In this document: positions 12,193-23,892 of the stretch, piece by piece
Position numbering within the stretch: position 1 is the first letter of the stretch
How the letters are laid out: every line of letters starts with the position of its first letter
Source: Lotus japonicus
Lineage: Eukaryota > Streptophyta > Magnoliopsida > Fabales > Fabaceae
NCBI RefSeq assembly: GCF_012489685.1
Contig: NC_080045.1
Location: 935,001-999,000, forward strand
Reading direction: 5' to 3'
DNA: 64,000 nt
Notes under the pieces: generated by a model
What the model was told of the DNA's origin: nothing
The model's input: only the letters and a program-made list of their open reading frames with translations
The model's database searches: none
Translations under genes and position numbers: made by a program

Positions 12193-13054
12193 TGATTAGC
12201 CTTCTCAATTCCGGATTGTTGGGTACACAAACTCTGTCCTTGCATCGTAGGATATTGTCAGTTCCTATCTTGAACTCCGGGTCTTTCCCTTGAATTACTA
12301 AGTTCCTCTTCTCTAGCAGAAACGCATCTTGCAATTGTTGCTCTCTAATCTCTTCCATCAGTCCACTGGCGATTCTGATCATTCCGAACTTCAACTTTCC
12401 CTCAGACGGTGTCACACCTAAACTCATATCTCGAAATTGTTCCAGTAACTCCAGCTCTTTAATCATCATTGACGAGACATGCATCTTCCTACTCAATGCA
12501 TCAGCAACTACATTTGCCTTCCCAGGGTGATATTGCAGCGTAAACTCGTAGTCCTTGATAAACTCCATCCATCTTCTTTGCCTCATGTTCAGCTCCTTCT
12601 GATCGAACAAGTATTTAAGACTCTTGTGATCGCTAAATATCGTGAAAGTACAACCATAGAGATAATGCCTCCAGATTTTAAGCGAAAACACAATGGCAGC
12701 TAACTCCAAATCGTGAGTCGGGTAGTTCTTCTCGTGAGTCTTCAACTGTCTCGACGCATAAGCCACCACTTTCCGATGTTGCATTAGTACACATCCCAAG
12801 CCTTGATACGAAGCATCACAATAGACCTCATAAGGTTCCTCCGGTTGTGGCAAAATAAGCACAGGTGACGTCGTCAAACGTTCCTTCAAAGTCTGAAAAC
12901 ATGATTCACACGCCTCAGTCCATGCAAAAGGTTGATCCTTCCTCGTCAGTTAAGTCAAAGGTCCAACAATCTTGGCAAATCCCTCAATGAAGTGTCTATA
13001 ATATCCAGCTAAACCCACAAAACTTCTGATCTCAGTCACTGTCTTCGGTTGCTC
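12193..13054 (-). pseudogene. Element A pol, RT end to RNase H and start of integrase
   Basis: Reads on from the RT piece after an in-frame TAG where element B has tryptophan (SWERPK), near 13045. A further TAA near 12952 replaces the glutamine in a GPLTQLTRK segment. The open part (12889 downward) holds RNase [15 protein letters not shown], then an SDHKSLKYL segment, then ADALSRK. It continues to the integrase N terminus, ending at LIMD where solo LTR 1 is inserted. The two nonsense codons make this copy non-functional. Confidence 0.9.
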
Positions 13055-14008
13055 CTAAGCCAAAACAGTCTCTACCTTCGCTGGGTCCACAGCTATGCCT
13101 TCCTTTGAGATAACATGGCCTAAGAAATTGACTTCCTCCAGCCAGAATTCACACTTGGAAGGGTTCGCATACAGCTTTTTCTCTCTCAACACTTGCAAAA
13201 CTTGGCGCAAATGTTCTTCATGTTCCCTCGCGTCCTTCGAATATATCAGTATGTCATCAATAAACACCACCACAAACCGATCTAAGAATTCATGAAAGAT
13301 GCGGTTCTTGTAATCCATGAAAACAGCAGGTGCATTTGTCACTCCAAACGGCATCACTAGATACTCGTAGTGTCCGTAGCGTGTTCTGAAAGCAGTCTTC
13401 GGTATATCCTCAGTCTTCACTCTGATCTGATGATAGCCTGACTTCAAGTCTATCTTGGAAAATACGGCAGCCCCTCGTAATTGATCCATCAAATCATCTA
13501 TCCTCGGTAACGGGTATCTGTTCTTGATCGTCGCCTTGTTCAGTTGTCGATAATCCACACACAATCTCGACTTTCCGTCCTTCTTCTTAACTAAAAGCAC
13601 TGGCGCTCCCCACAGTGAAACACTTGGTCGAATGAATCCCTTTGCCAAAAGATCCTCCAACTGAGATTTCAACTCTACTAACTCCGCAGGTGCCATACGG
13701 TAAGGTGCAATCGAAATCGGTCCGGTTCCGGGTACAATGTCGATCACAAACTCTACATCGCGTACTGGCGGTAGTCCAGGTACATCTCCAAAAAAAACAT
13801 CCGCAAAGTCTCGCACCACCGGAATGTCATGAACATTCGAATTCTTCCTCCCCTCCAGACTTAGCAATGAAAAGAATTTCTGAGTGCCCTCGCTCAACGA
13901 TACACTAATGTGGTTAGTAGAAAGATACTCGAAAAGATCCGAGTCTGGGAACACCACTTTCTTTCGACTACAGTCCAAAAGACAATGGTAGTGGGATAAC
14001 CAATCCAT
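13055..14008 (-). pseudogene. Element A pol, reverse transcriptase part
   Basis: About 317 open codons. It begins in the protease-RT linker ([13 protein letters not shown]). RT motifs follow in order: [36 protein letters not shown] and the catalytic [10 protein letters not shown] with the YIDD-type Asp pair, then [11 protein letters not shown]. It is separated from the gag-protease frame by a one-base shift near 14080 and ends at a nonsense codon near 13045. Family knowledge: Ty3/gypsy RT copies RNA to DNA, and RNase H follows directly. Confidence 0.93.
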
Positions 14009-14072
14009 CCCTAGGATTACATCTAGGTTTTTAAGGGGTAGACATACTAGATTGGCATGAAAAGTTCTATCT

Positions 14073-15359
14073 CTATATTCTATATACTACTGAACAGTGC
14101 ATGCGCGCGGCATTAGCAATTAGGGTCCTAGCAGGTGTAGTTACCATAAGATCAAAACTCAAAGTAGTAATAGGCAGATGCAGTCTTGATACGCAATCCT
14201 TAGAGACAAATGAATGAGTTGCACCAGAATCAAAGAGTACAGTTAGAAGATTACCGTCGATTTCACATTCCCCTCTGATCAAGCCATCCACTCCTTCAGC
14301 CTCTTCACCATCCATTGTATAAACTCTTCCCCTCACAGCTGGGCGCTTTCCACTGGCAGCATTCACAGACGGTTCAGCCTTTGGTGCCTTGCAGTCCACA
14401 GCCAGATGCCCCGATTTATTGCAGTTGTAGCATCTTGGTGGCATCGTGCAACTGTTTGCATAGTGCCCGACCGCTCCACATCTGAAACAAGTCACATCAC
14501 GGTTTAGGGTACGGTTTCCCGACCCTCCAGAAGTAGCAGCAGCACCCATCGGCTTATAAGATCCTGGGGTAAACCCTCTCCCCGCAGGACGTTGATACGG
14601 CTTCCTCGCCTGAAACCTTCCTCTTCCGTGAAAATTATGTGGTGTCGACCTCACTGGTCCTCCTGTTCCAGCCCTGTTCAATCTTCTATTCTTCATCAAC
14701 TCCACCTCTGTTGCTTTCTCAACCAATGCTTGAAATCTCATGATCCCCAACGGTCTCACTGAGTCCTCAATGTCAGCTCTCAGTCCCCTCACAAAGCGCT
14801 TGCACATGTAGGGCTCATCAACTTGGTCACGGAAAAATCGAAAGTGTTTTGCCAGAGACTCCAACTTAGCAGCATATTCCGGAATGGTCATTCTCCCTTG
14901 TCTAAGAGTCAGAAACTGTGATTCACGCTCGTCACGAGCACTGTCAGGAAAATACTTCTCGAGAAAAGCAATTCGAAAAGAATTCCAGTTCACCTCAACA
15001 TGATTTGCTTCCATTATCCCTCTGGCGCCTCTCCACCAGTACTCAGCATCACCCAATAGCAGAAAGGTTGCCATCCCCACCTTGGCTCCCTCAGCAGTCT
15101 GTAACACGCCAAAGATCTTCTCTATTTCCTCAATCCAGAGATTCGCTTTGTCCGGGTCAGTACCTCCCGAAAACTTAGGTGGATCCTGTCTCCTGAAGTC
15201 ATTCAACCCCTTGTTCTGATCCAGAGTCACCTCCCTCTGACGTTGGTGTTGATCTCGCGCTTCCTCTGCAGCACGCCTCTGAGCATTGTCATTCGCTTGA
15301 TTGGTCATTGCTTGGGCCATAGTGGCCATCATCTCCGCTAGTTGATTCGTGTTCACCAT
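14073..15359 (-). pseudogene. Element A gag and protease part
   Basis: 428 codons from ATG at 15359. The N terminus is [16 protein letters not shown], as in element B. A capsid-type retrotrans_gag region (WWRGARGIMEAN, FLEKYFP) comes next. Two CX2CX4HX4C zinc knuckles follow: CFRCGAVGHYANSC at about residue 294 and CYNCNKSGHLAVDC soon after. The aspartic protease motif [12 protein letters not shown] is at about 376. The frame is lost after VVYRI near 14080 by a one-base indel, so gag and protease are readable but not joined to RT. The minus strand has AACAG-ACG-ATG at the start; the AG three bases before the start codon may be a splice acceptor, as in element B. Confidence 0.92.
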
Positions 15360-15552
15360 CGTCTGTTACCCCCAAGGAAACTGTTAGTCCTAATCGTATG
15401 ATAGCACCGAAACTATTCCATATGATTAAGTAACAATGTAATCAATTAGAACGAAAAATCGCTCTGCAGACAATCAATTTTCACTCTTTGCAGAGTCACA
15501 CAACCTAGCACAGAAGACCTATTCCCCAAAGACTCCCAAAAGACTCAACTAA

Positions 15553-15564
15553 GCTCTGATACCA
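15553..15564 (-). other. Primer binding site of element A (initiator tRNA-Met type)
   Basis: The minus strand reads TGGTATCAGAGC three bases inside the 5' LTR. This is the standard 12-base complement of the plant initiator tRNA-Met 3' end used by many gypsy and copia elements. Confidence 0.9.
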
Positions 15565-16036
15565 CAATGTAACACCCCGATTTCCAGGTGTCACTTTAGT
15601 AACTAAAAAATAAACTTTACGCGGAAAACAGGTAATTTTTTTTTCGTTTGATTCCTTAAAAATAAAGCGATAGAAAATAAAGACATAACCCAACAACAAA
15701 ACTAACTGATATACAAATATATACACATGTACAGCCTCAGCTGCACTCCCACGTCACGCGCACTCGCAGTGACTCCAAGGTAGTATGCCCGTAGGAAAAT
15801 ATGTACAGAACCAGCAGTGTAAGTAAGAAAGTTTTAAGTACAGTCATCCAAGAGAAAGTCGGCTCCAAAAATGGCCTCAACAAAAGACCCATATATTCCG
15901 ACAGACTCTCTGTGATTCCCCATCAAGAGAACCACACAAAAAGCCATGTATCGGGAACCTACCCTGTCCCAAAAGTAACACGAATCAGAGCTCTACACAA
16001 AATATGACGCTGCCTAACCTACCCTCCCAGTCCTGC

Positions 16037-16705
16037 TCATAGCTCCTCCTCCTCTCCCTCATCGCTCGGCGAGTAGCTGTCTCCACTGCTGTCGGAGTCC
16101 GAGTCGGAATCCAACGTAATCATCTCGGTGTCCAAGTCCACGACCTCCCTCCTAACTGTCCTGCGCACCGTCCTAGTCAAGCCCGTCTCAACATCCACCT
16201 CTCCAGTAAGAACATCCTCCTCCACCACCCGAACCAGGGGATCCACATGGTAGCCGCGCGGTGGAGTAAAAGGAAAACGACGTGAGGCAGATGGGACAAC
16301 AGACTCCCTCTTCGGCTGCACGAGCCTCGAGGACGACGCCACGTCGGTAGGATCGATAGCAGTAGCAGGAGGTGGCGCAACAGGTGTAGCAACATCAACC
16401 TCGATCTCAGCTGGGTCCTCGTCATCGGAAGAAGATGAAGTCGGAGGTGGTGCAGGTGGTCCTCGACCAGTACCTGGTCCACAGCGAACTGTAGGCGGCA
16501 AGTCAAAGCTCAGCTCCATGCGTCGTAGCACTCCTCTCGTCAAACGTCCACGCTCGTCTGTCCGGTCCTCCATGACCCTTCCCCGGTACGTTGCTCGGTG
16601 ACCCGCAACATCGATCACCCAAGCGGTGGGGGCATGACGGTCCACCAACTCATACCTGATCCCCCCCGAGGGAGAGACCATCGAAAACCAGTCTGCCATC
16701 GACAT
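16037..16705 (-). CDS. LTR-encoded ORF, intact copy in 5' LTR of element A (222 aa, function unknown)
   Basis: I do not recognise this protein. It is in sense orientation inside the 5' LTR, between the TATA box (18761-18768) and the LTR end, so it would lie in the transcribed leader before gag. From the N terminus: MSMADWFSMVSPSGG; a conserved block with RYELVDR, HRATYRGRVMEDR and GVLRRMELSFDLPP; CGPGTGRGPPAPPP (proline hinge); SSSSDDEDP (acidic-serine); a variable alanine/proline/valine stretch; and an arginine-containing segment. It ends in TLDSDSDSDSSGD and a run of Glu. Residues 1 to about 100 align colinearly with the element B ORF (22602-23081), with about half the residues shared. An upstream in-frame ATG (16738) would add 11 residues; I prefer the later start because it is the one kept in all five related LTRs. 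No transmembrane segment or known catalytic motif is visible. Confidence 0.6.
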   Translation of the reverse strand: MSMADWFSMVSPSGGIRYELVDRHAPTAWVIDVAGHRATYRGRVMEDRTDERGRLTRGVLRRMELSFDLPPTVRCGPGTGRGPPAPPPTSSSSDDEDPAEIEVDVATPVAPPPATAIDPTDVASSSRLVQPKRESVVPSASRRFPFTPPRGYHVDPLVRVVEEDVLTGEVDVETGLTRTVRRTVRREVVDLDTEMITLDSDSDSDSSGDSYSPSDEGEEEEL

Positions 16706-17143
16706 CTGGCTGTAGGCCGACCGCCTAAACACAAACATGAAACCAAAGCCAAGGCGCTAGGGTCAACTCACGGAAATAAGTAATTATACACTCAACATGT
16801 GATTGGGGTATAGATATATATGTTGATATATATATATATATAAATAAATAATCCTAGCATGTTATGGCTCTAACATTGCTTCAATAATTCAAATAGCATA
16901 CAATTCCTGTTAGAGTGAATTTATGCGTGAAATGCAATTCAATATGATCCGGATAGTTCAAGTGGGATGGGCACCATCGAGTCAGTTCTAACGCCGGCCT
17001 AGTGTTTAACCATTTCCACTCGGGTGTCGTTTACAAACCCATGCATAGTCGGATCAGCCCCAACCATCAATGGTCGTGCCACTCTGCCCGCTATGCCGAA
17101 GATACACCCAGGTGTTCTTCGATGAAGGCAATCCCCAACCTTC

Positions 17144-17194
17144 ATGAAGCATTCCCGTTCTTCACTATTGGTGAAGCATTCCCGTTCTTCACCG
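17144..17194. repeat. LTR minisatellite, two units
   Basis: Two copies of TGAAGCATTCCCGTTCTTCAC, against three in the partner LTR at 4303-4376, so the copy number changed after insertion. Confidence 0.8.
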
Positions 17195-18760
17195 AATGAT
17201 GCATGATGCAATATGGTTAGCCAAACATCGAATTGTCCTCCCAACGCAAGTGTTTAGCTCAAAAACCCAATCTCAAAACCCAGAGTTAGTGTCGGTCAAT
17301 ACAACACAACTCCCACAACAAGAGTACTAAGGTACTCGGTGACTTTCAATCATCACCGTGGCTCACCCCCCTGGTGTCCAGCAATTCTCCAAAACCCACA
17401 ACAAAAGTCGACTTTTCCCCGTCTTTCGCAATTATTTTCCCCTTTTGTTTCCCTATGTTTTATTCATTAATAAAAATGTTTCGAATTGAATTAGTCAAGT
17501 TATGAGTTTATTTCTCGAAGTCTAAGTTTCCCAAAGTCTCTAGTTTTCACAAATTCTATTCATTCTAAGTTTTCCAAAAACTCACCAAAAGAAATTCCCG
17601 GGGAAAGTCTAAGTAAACAAACAAATGGCTAAGTCTCAAACCCCACGTTTGAACTTGCCTAGGGTTGTTTCCCCAACCCGAAATATCAACTATAACCAGT
17701 TCAATGATTCCCCACTCCGAAGTTGCGTCAAAACGCACAGTTCAATACAACATCAATATCATAAATTATGAAAACATCATAACATTAATTCATCATCATA
17801 ATCAATATCAAAGTAAAGCATAAGTCGAATTTATCGACGCCTATCATGCAGTCTTAGCTAATAGGTAAGTTGCCCTAACCTCGAGCTGCTCCAGCCTCGT
17901 GGTCTAAATTTCCTTCACACGATTTCTCGGAGAAACCCAAAGTTCCTTCAACTGAACCTCGAAGAAAACAAAGCAGAAATCCAAACAAAATCGATTAGCT
18001 CGATCACAATACAACTCATTAACGATAGACAAAGCATTAAAGCTTCAGAATACAACAATCAGGTACGAAAAGACAAGTTTTCGAAAACGAAAAACTCCCC
18101 ACCCCCTTGACTAAGCTCTCGGCCATAAAGAGAAAAGAGCTCCGGCTCTTTTTCTTCGATCAATTCTGTTTACAAGGCAGTTTTAGGGTAAAACTAAGGC
18201 AAAGAAACTGTCGGAAAAATTTTCGGACGATCGGATCGAAATACGGCTATCCAGGGGCGTTTTGGTCCAAAATAAAAGCTCAAAACCTCAAAGTTAAAAC
18301 TTCGGAAAACAAATTTGACAGCGATGTTCCTAACGACATCCGTAGCAACTAATCCTAAAGGCACGAAGTCGGATTGTGACTTTTTGACATTAAAGTTTCG
18401 AAATGTGCGCAAAAAGGGTTTTGAAACAGTTTTTCAGATCCTTGACAACTCGGTCAAAATCGGCGAATATCGGCGAGTGTTCTAGGCTCTTGGGCACGTA
18501 AAGAAGATACCCCAAGCGAAAAATCAAGAAAAACGGATAGTTTTACGAAAAGCTCGAAACTTTGAGCACAGAAACGACTAAAGAAAAGCAGTAGAAACGA
18601 TGATCAGAGGTAAGAATCAAGCTAGTTACCTCGATACCTTGAAGTAGGAACGAACTGTGCGAAGATCGGTCAAGTTTCGGCGAAAATCTTTCTCTCCTCT
18701 TCTCCCCTTGAACTCGCGGCCCCTTTGGTGTTAATGTGAGATATTTTTGAATTTTTCAAC

Positions 18761-18768
18761 TATTTATA
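18761..18768 (-). promoter_or_regulatory. TATA box of element A 5' LTR
   Basis: The minus strand reads CCTATAAATAG, about 670 bp from the sense start of the LTR. If used, transcription starts with about 3.2 kb of LTR still ahead, including the ORF at 16037-16705. Confidence 0.65.
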
Positions 18769-19438
18769 GGAATGTGAAATCGCGGGAAAATGAAAATTTC
18801 GCGATTCCGATTTTTGCAGCACGTTCATCGGTGAATTCTAAGAGAGATTCTGACGACAGAATTCCAGAACTCAAAACAAATCTCTAACATTTGGGAAAAA
18901 CGATTCAAAACGATCCAAAAGCGGTGTAAGTTAATCTGTCCCAAAAAACTACTTTTTGCTGTGAAGGTCACATGACAAAACTTCGTTCTGAAGAAAGATT
19001 GGAAACATCGAAACAAATCTGGAAATGCGGACGGAAACTTCGTTAAAAGCTCCGAATAGAAAAAGTCTTCATTCAGTGATTGAATTTAGGGTTTTGAAGC
19101 AAAGCAATTAGCGTCGTCGGACTTCCGAGAAGTGAATACTATCGTGCGTATAGTCCAGGGTTCCGAAATGAAAGAGAACTTCTTATTATCCCAAGGATTT
19201 GAAATCTCACTTAAACGTTGCTTTAAGAGCGAAATTAGCCTATTCTGGACACTCTCGCCATAAGGCAGGTGTGCAAACGACTCGCACTAACTCCTAACAC
19301 AACTATGAAACATTCCTCAAGCAATTCCTGAACTTTCTTCTTCATTAATCTCTCTCGAACAGCAAACTCCTGTCACGCTTACATTGATTCTACGCGTGAG
19401 TCGGAAATTAAACTTGTTCTATAAATCCAGGTCTTACA

Positions 19439-19458
19439 GAAAATCTCAAGTTGAAAGG
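19439..19458. repeat. 20-bp satellite remnant between elements A and B
   Basis: GAAAATCTCAAGTTGAAAGG: the target duplication of A (GAAAA), ten further bases, and the target duplication of B (AAAGG). It joins 2762 to 32605 in exact satellite register; the uninterrupted version can be read at about 33652-33673. Confidence 0.95.
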
Positions 19459-20165
19459 TGTAAGGCCCAAGTTTTTAAATTTATGCTAAGTGAATAAACT
19501 TCTTATTCACGATTAGGGTTGATGTAATGCGAAAGGAAACCTGAACAAAAGTTTATTAAATGAAATAAATTTATGAAGGAGAAAGTTCAGGAAAAGTTTA
19601 AGGATTGTATTAGAATCGATAAAAGTTATAGCACGATCGTTATACGCTTAAACCTAGGTCAGAAACCCTAGTATGTAGCTAGTTTTCACTTTTAGGCACG
19701 AAGGAAGTTAATTCCAAAAATCTTCAGAGAAATGTTAGAACTTCTCTTTTTCCATATATCACAATCGTTTCGAGGCGAAACTCTAGGATCTACGAACGTC
19801 CGATTCCAATCATCGGAAGTTTGCCGAAACCGAATCCCTGGTATTTCAAAACCCTAGAATCACCCGACTATGAGGACTTTTTCTATTCAGAGCTTCAAAT
19901 GAAGATTCTACACGCGTACACCCATTTCTCTTGATGATTTCAATCTTTCTTCAGAAGGAAGTTTTCTATTCCGACATCCGATGCAAAAAGCAACTTATCG
20001 GGTAAAATAGTTTTATACCGATTATGCATTAGTCGCCAAAAATACAAGGAGACATCTTTTTAGTTTTGGAATTCTTTTGCCAAAACATATCTTAGAATTC
20101 ACGGAGAATGACGCCGGAAAAATCAGATTCGCGAAACTTTCATTTTCCCGCGAATTTCCATCTTC

Positions 20166-20173
20166 TATATTTA
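20166..20173 (+). promoter_or_regulatory. TATA-like box of left LTR of element B (one base changed)
   Basis: TATATTTA where the right LTR has TATATATA (29195-29202), 707 bp into the LTR. The change may weaken the box. Confidence 0.55.
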
Positions 20174-21727
20174 GCAAGCAAGTGAGAAAAAAACACAAAA
20201 CTCCTCCATTTTTCTCTCCAAGGCCGCGAGCTTCAACAAGGAAGAAGGAAGAAGAGTTTTCTTCATTACTTGCTTGATCGTTGATCCGTTAGTTGCTGCT
20301 TCAAGGTTTCGAGGTATAGTCGCTAATCCTTACCTCTGATCGCTTTTTCCATAGCTTTTCTGTAGACTTTTCTGAGCTGATAGTTTTGAGGTTTTTGCAA
20401 AACTATCCTGAATATTTCATTTCTGATTCTAAACCCCTTCCTTATGTGCCCAAGATCACTTCTGCCGGGTTAGATTTTCCGTTATGTCGCCGGAATTCCG
20501 CCGGAATCAATTTTAGCCTAAAATACCCATTTTTGGAGTTTTTGAAGTAAAGCTTCAACCTTTAGGCTGAAAACTATCGCCTTAGCTTAGTGCTAGTAGG
20601 ATTAGTTGTCATAAACGTCGTTGGTGACGTCCCTGTCAAATTTGATTTTTGGGATTTCAGTTTTGAAAATCCTAAGTTAAAAATCATGACCAAAATACCC
20701 CTGCGACAGTTTTTGATCCGATAATTTTTCCGAGTTCAGAATACCCTTAGTTACGGCTAATGATAGCATAGGAACCAAGTTTGATCGAAGAAAAATCGAG
20801 TCTCCTAATTACCTAAAGTGGCCGAGCCTATAGGGGGAGGAGGAGGAAAATTTCCTTTTCCGAAAACTTGTCTTTCGCGCTAGATTATCGTACCTTAGAG
20901 TATAGATTACTTCGTGTAACCTTAGTAAGTATTGATAGCTTAGTTTCCGATAGATTTTGATTGATTTCTGTGGTTTTGTTCTAAAGGTGCTTTTGAAGAG
21001 TTTCCCGAGGAACAAGGCTTTGCTTGCGAGGAAGCGTTAGACGATCATTCTGGAAAACCTACAAGTGAGGGCTTCTCACTGAATCTCTAGTTAATGCTTA
21101 GGGTCGATGCTTTCGACATTGTTTACTGTTTATGCACTGGATTGTGTGTGATTGGAAAATGTTTTCTGAGGCTTCGGCTGACAATGTAGATGATGCATCT
21201 ACTGAATGTTTTTGATGAGTGAATTACATGCTAAGTGCTAATTGGGTAATTTAGGATGTGTGGTGCATGCCTTATATGCTAAGTGCTATGTGGTTATTGC
21301 TTAATGTAATGATATATGACATGTTGATTGGTTGTGCTGAGTTATTTATACTTATGCAATGAGAACTGAGATTCTGAATGGTGAGCATAGCGGGCAGGTC
21401 ATGCCGATTTTATTTTGAGAATTTTGAGAAAGCTTGATAGGACGAATGAGATTCGGACCTTGTTTTTGTTTAGTGGATCGAGACATTCTCTGGAAGTGAT
21501 TTGGGATTTGGAGATCCTGAAAATGTATAAGATTTGCGATAAAACAAAATGGAATCTATTTTATAAGGAAAACTCATAAGACATTAAACAACCTGTAAAA
21601 TCTTAAAGTAATGATATCAATCTCGAAAGGAAGGCTTGGAAGTCAAATCTTAGTTTTGGAAAACGAGAAGTGTCGTCGGATCCCAGTGTTGAGAAAGTTG
21701 AGAGGCTTCGAGTATGTAGATGTTGTG

Positions 21728-21802
21728 GTGCTGTTGGAGCAGCGTTGTTGTTGTGCTGTTGGAGCAGCTATTGTTGTTGTGCTGTTGGAGCAGCTATGTT
21801 GT
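21728..21802. repeat. GTTGGAGCAGC minisatellite, left LTR of element B
   Basis: Three units of about 27-30 bp built on TGCTGTTGGAGCAGC. The same array is in the right LTR at about 30755-30831 and, enlarged with a 60-bp repeat, in solo LTRs 1 and 4. Confidence 0.85.
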
Positions 21803-22601
21803 TGGGCTATCCTGGGGATAAATCCGAGAAACCGTTAGTTTCCGAGAGTGTGATACTCTGTGCTCGTTGAGCAGTTGTGACCATCGGATTGAGATGAGTC
21901 GGATGATTTGGAGATCATCGTGAGTTATGTGTTGTTGTGAAGAAGTGTCTTTTGTCGCAGAATCGACTTTACCTTAGGGTAAGCTTTTAGAGACTTTAAT
22001 TTACCTAGAACACGTGGCGACGTGTCGAGTGAGATTCGGAGACGTTGTTTGTCTAATCATCCTGCATTCATGCAACATTAATGAGGTATTAACACAGGAC
22101 GTACTCTGGACCTCGTCGGATTCCAAAATGGTCATAAGACCCGGATTTCCGTGTAAGAGCGTCTGTAGACGTCTCTTGTAGCAGACCGAAATGGCAGACC
22201 TACGGGTTACGGCTGATCTGACTACCGCTGTTGTTGGAGTAAGAGGCACGCGGGCCGAAATGGTCCCACCGTGGCTGGTGCTAGGGCTGATCCGTTGATG
22301 TCCATCCGTTCCGGATTGCATATTGGTTGACTGGGTTAACCTGCATATCATTTCATGCAACATGCATACTGACTTAGTTGCTGAGTGTGATTGTTATTTG
22401 ATAATCTTACTTGGAACATGTTAAGTGTTATTATTGTCGTTATGTTTTTGTGGAATATGCAACCCTAGGAATGATATCTCTAGCTATAAGCCTAAGTGGC
22501 TATCTATTACTTGTACCTATTGGGTGTATTATCTACATAGTTCTTTAGAGTTGACCCTCGCGTCTTCTGTGTGTGTTTGGGCGGACAACGCCTTTTGTCA
22601 T

Positions 22602-23081
22602 ATGTCCATTGCGGACTGGTTCACAATGGTCCACCCTTCGGGGGGGATTAGGTACGCGATGATCGATCAGGACGACCCCGGGTCGTGGGTGGTTGACCCT
22701 GCGAGCCATCGAGCGACGTATTCGGGGCGTATCATAGAGGACCATGTGGATAGTGGAGGACTCTTGAGGTCAGGAGTGTTGAGGAGGTGCTCTGTCAGCT
22801 TCAACTTGCCACCAGGCGTTCACTGCGGACCAGGACTTGGAGGACCACCACCACCACCGTTGTCTTCAGACGAGGAGGATCCCTCAGAGGAGGAGCCAGT
22901 GGGAGTGCCTTCGGCGGAGTCTAGTGCACCCTCCATTGCGATCATTGATGATCAGGGTTCGGGCCCTAAGCCCGTGAGTCCAGCATCGGAGCGCATTTCG
23001 GTTGCGAGGGGAGGACGGATAGGGTTGGTAGACTTAGTTGTTCTGGATTCTGATTCAGACGACGATCATGCTAGCACATAG
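22602..23081 (+). CDS. LTR-encoded ORF, element B left LTR (159 aa, function unknown)
   Basis: Not a known family to me. Sense orientation, about 2.4 kb downstream of the LTR TATA position. N terminus MSIADWFTMVHPSGG, then a conserved block with GSWVVDPASHRATYSGRI, a GVLRR motif and FNLPPG. CGPGLGGPPPPP, a serine/acidic stretch (LSSDEEDPSEEEP) and a variable hinge come next. It ends ARGGRIGLVDL then VVLDSDSDDDHAST. The tail VVLDSDSDD resembles a SUMO-interacting motif: hydrophobic core plus acidic run. The start at 22602 follows TTTTGTCAT (TTTTGTCAG in the right LTR) and is the position conserved in all five related LTRs; the frame is also open upstream to 22425. Against the right-LTR copy (31631) the changes I counted were about six replacement and two silent, as expected for drift after insertion. 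Confidence 0.6.
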   Translation: MSIADWFTMVHPSGGIRYAMIDQDDPGSWVVDPASHRATYSGRIIEDHVDSGGLLRSGVLRRCSVSFNLPPGVHCGPGLGGPPPPPLSSDEEDPSEEEPVGVPSAESSAPSIAIIDDQGSGPKPVSPASERISVARGGRIGLVDLVVLDSDSDDDHAST

Positions 23082-23570
23082 TTTTGAGTGTTGGTATGAG
23101 CTCCTCGAGTTAGGATTAGTGTAGGAGTAGGGTTTTAGCTCTGACAGTCTTGCTTCATTTGCTTCTTTAGGGGACAGGGTAGTTCCGCCTATAGCTTTTT
23201 GTGTGGTTACCTTACGGGAATCACAGAGAGTTGGTTGGACTTAGGAGGTCTTATTTTCAGACCATTGGGTCAACTTATTCTCAGTTTTGAGGGATAGTGT
23301 TGCGGACACTTACCTTTATATTTGGTTAGTACATATTGCCTACGGGCGCTACTTTTCTATTACCGTCACTGGAGGTTTACTCGTGACGAGGTTGTTACTT
23401 ACAGCGGGGGCTGTTTATATATTGTATATCAGTTTTATTACTTTTCGCATTTGGGTTTTATTTAATTCAGTCTTGTCTTAGTTATTATCAAAAAAAAAAT
23501 TATTCACGTTTTTCCGCATTAAGTTTATTGTTGGTTACTAAAGTGACGCCACCGAAATCGGGGTGTTACA

Positions 23571-23892
23571 AAAGGGACTCTTGGTTTGCCATGGCTGGCC
23601 TCGTTGACCAAATGGTTTTCCTATGCCAAGGTGTCTCCGTGTGCTTCAATGTCAAAATTTGAGAATTCTTGCCCGATGATGGATTTCACAAGCTAACCTA
23701 TACGAATTTGGGTGGAAAATGAGTTTTCAAGGGAAAATATCAAGTTGTAAGGGGAGCTTGGTTTGTCATGGCATGCCTCGTTGCCCAATGGTTTCCCTAT
23801 GCCAAGGTGCCTCCGTGTGCTCCCATGTCAAAATTTGAGTATTCTTGCCCCGGTGATACATTTCCCAAGGCTAACCTATGCAAATTTGTGTG
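23571..23892. repeat. Satellite segment trapped inside element B
   Basis: About 1.8 monomers of HOR-beta starting AAAGGGACTCTTGG, nearly identical to 32600-32919. It ends at TTGTGTG (23886-23892), which is shared with the retroelement leader: element A reads AGGTTGTGTGACTCTGC at the same place. The PBS of element B is missing as a result. Confidence 0.93.

Larger units (their letters stand above)
2763..19438 (-). mobile_element. Element A: Ty3/gypsy chromovirus (Tekay/Del-like), degenerate, with nested solo LTR
   Basis: LTR retrotransposon on the minus strand bounded by TG...CA LTRs of 3882 bp (2763-6644) and 3871 bp (15568-19438). The 5-bp target duplication is GAAAA at 2758-2762 and 19439-19443, inside a satellite monomer. 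Internal order on the minus strand is PBS, gag with two zinc knuckles, protease, RT, RNase H, integrase and a chromodomain-like C terminus, then a polypurine tract. The integrase is split at 7944-12187 by a solo LTR. Stops and frameshifts in pol, and indels between the two LTRs, mark it as an old, dead copy. The Tekay/Del assignment rests on long LTRs, domain order and the C-terminal chromodomain; a phylogeny was not run. Confidence 0.93.
15568..19438 (-). repeat. 5' LTR of element A
   Basis: Partner of the LTR at 2763-6644, with TG...CA ends and the PBS directly inside at 15553-15564. Relative to its partner it lacks about 23 bp near 19170 but keeps the LTR-encoded ORF open over its full length (16037-16705). 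The sense-strand promoter is at 18761-18768. Confidence 0.95.
19459..23570 (+). repeat. Left LTR of element B (behaves as a solo LTR)
   Basis: TGTAAGGCCC...GGGGTGTTACA, 4112 bp, with AAAGG on both sides. It is followed by satellite and not by a primer binding site, so in its present form it is a solo LTR next to a headless copy. Contains TATA-like TATATTTA (20166), GTTGGAGCAGC repeats (21728-21802) and an open LTR ORF (22602-23081). Confidence 0.95.

Noticed and set aside
22001..22363. 120-codon antisense ORF in the element B LTR, also at 31030-31392 and partly in solo LTR 3 (34742-35014)
   Set aside because: The DNA there is conserved among LTRs, so an open antisense frame can persist by chance; reading frames in solo LTR 3 diverge and no promoter faces it. 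Kept only as a note.
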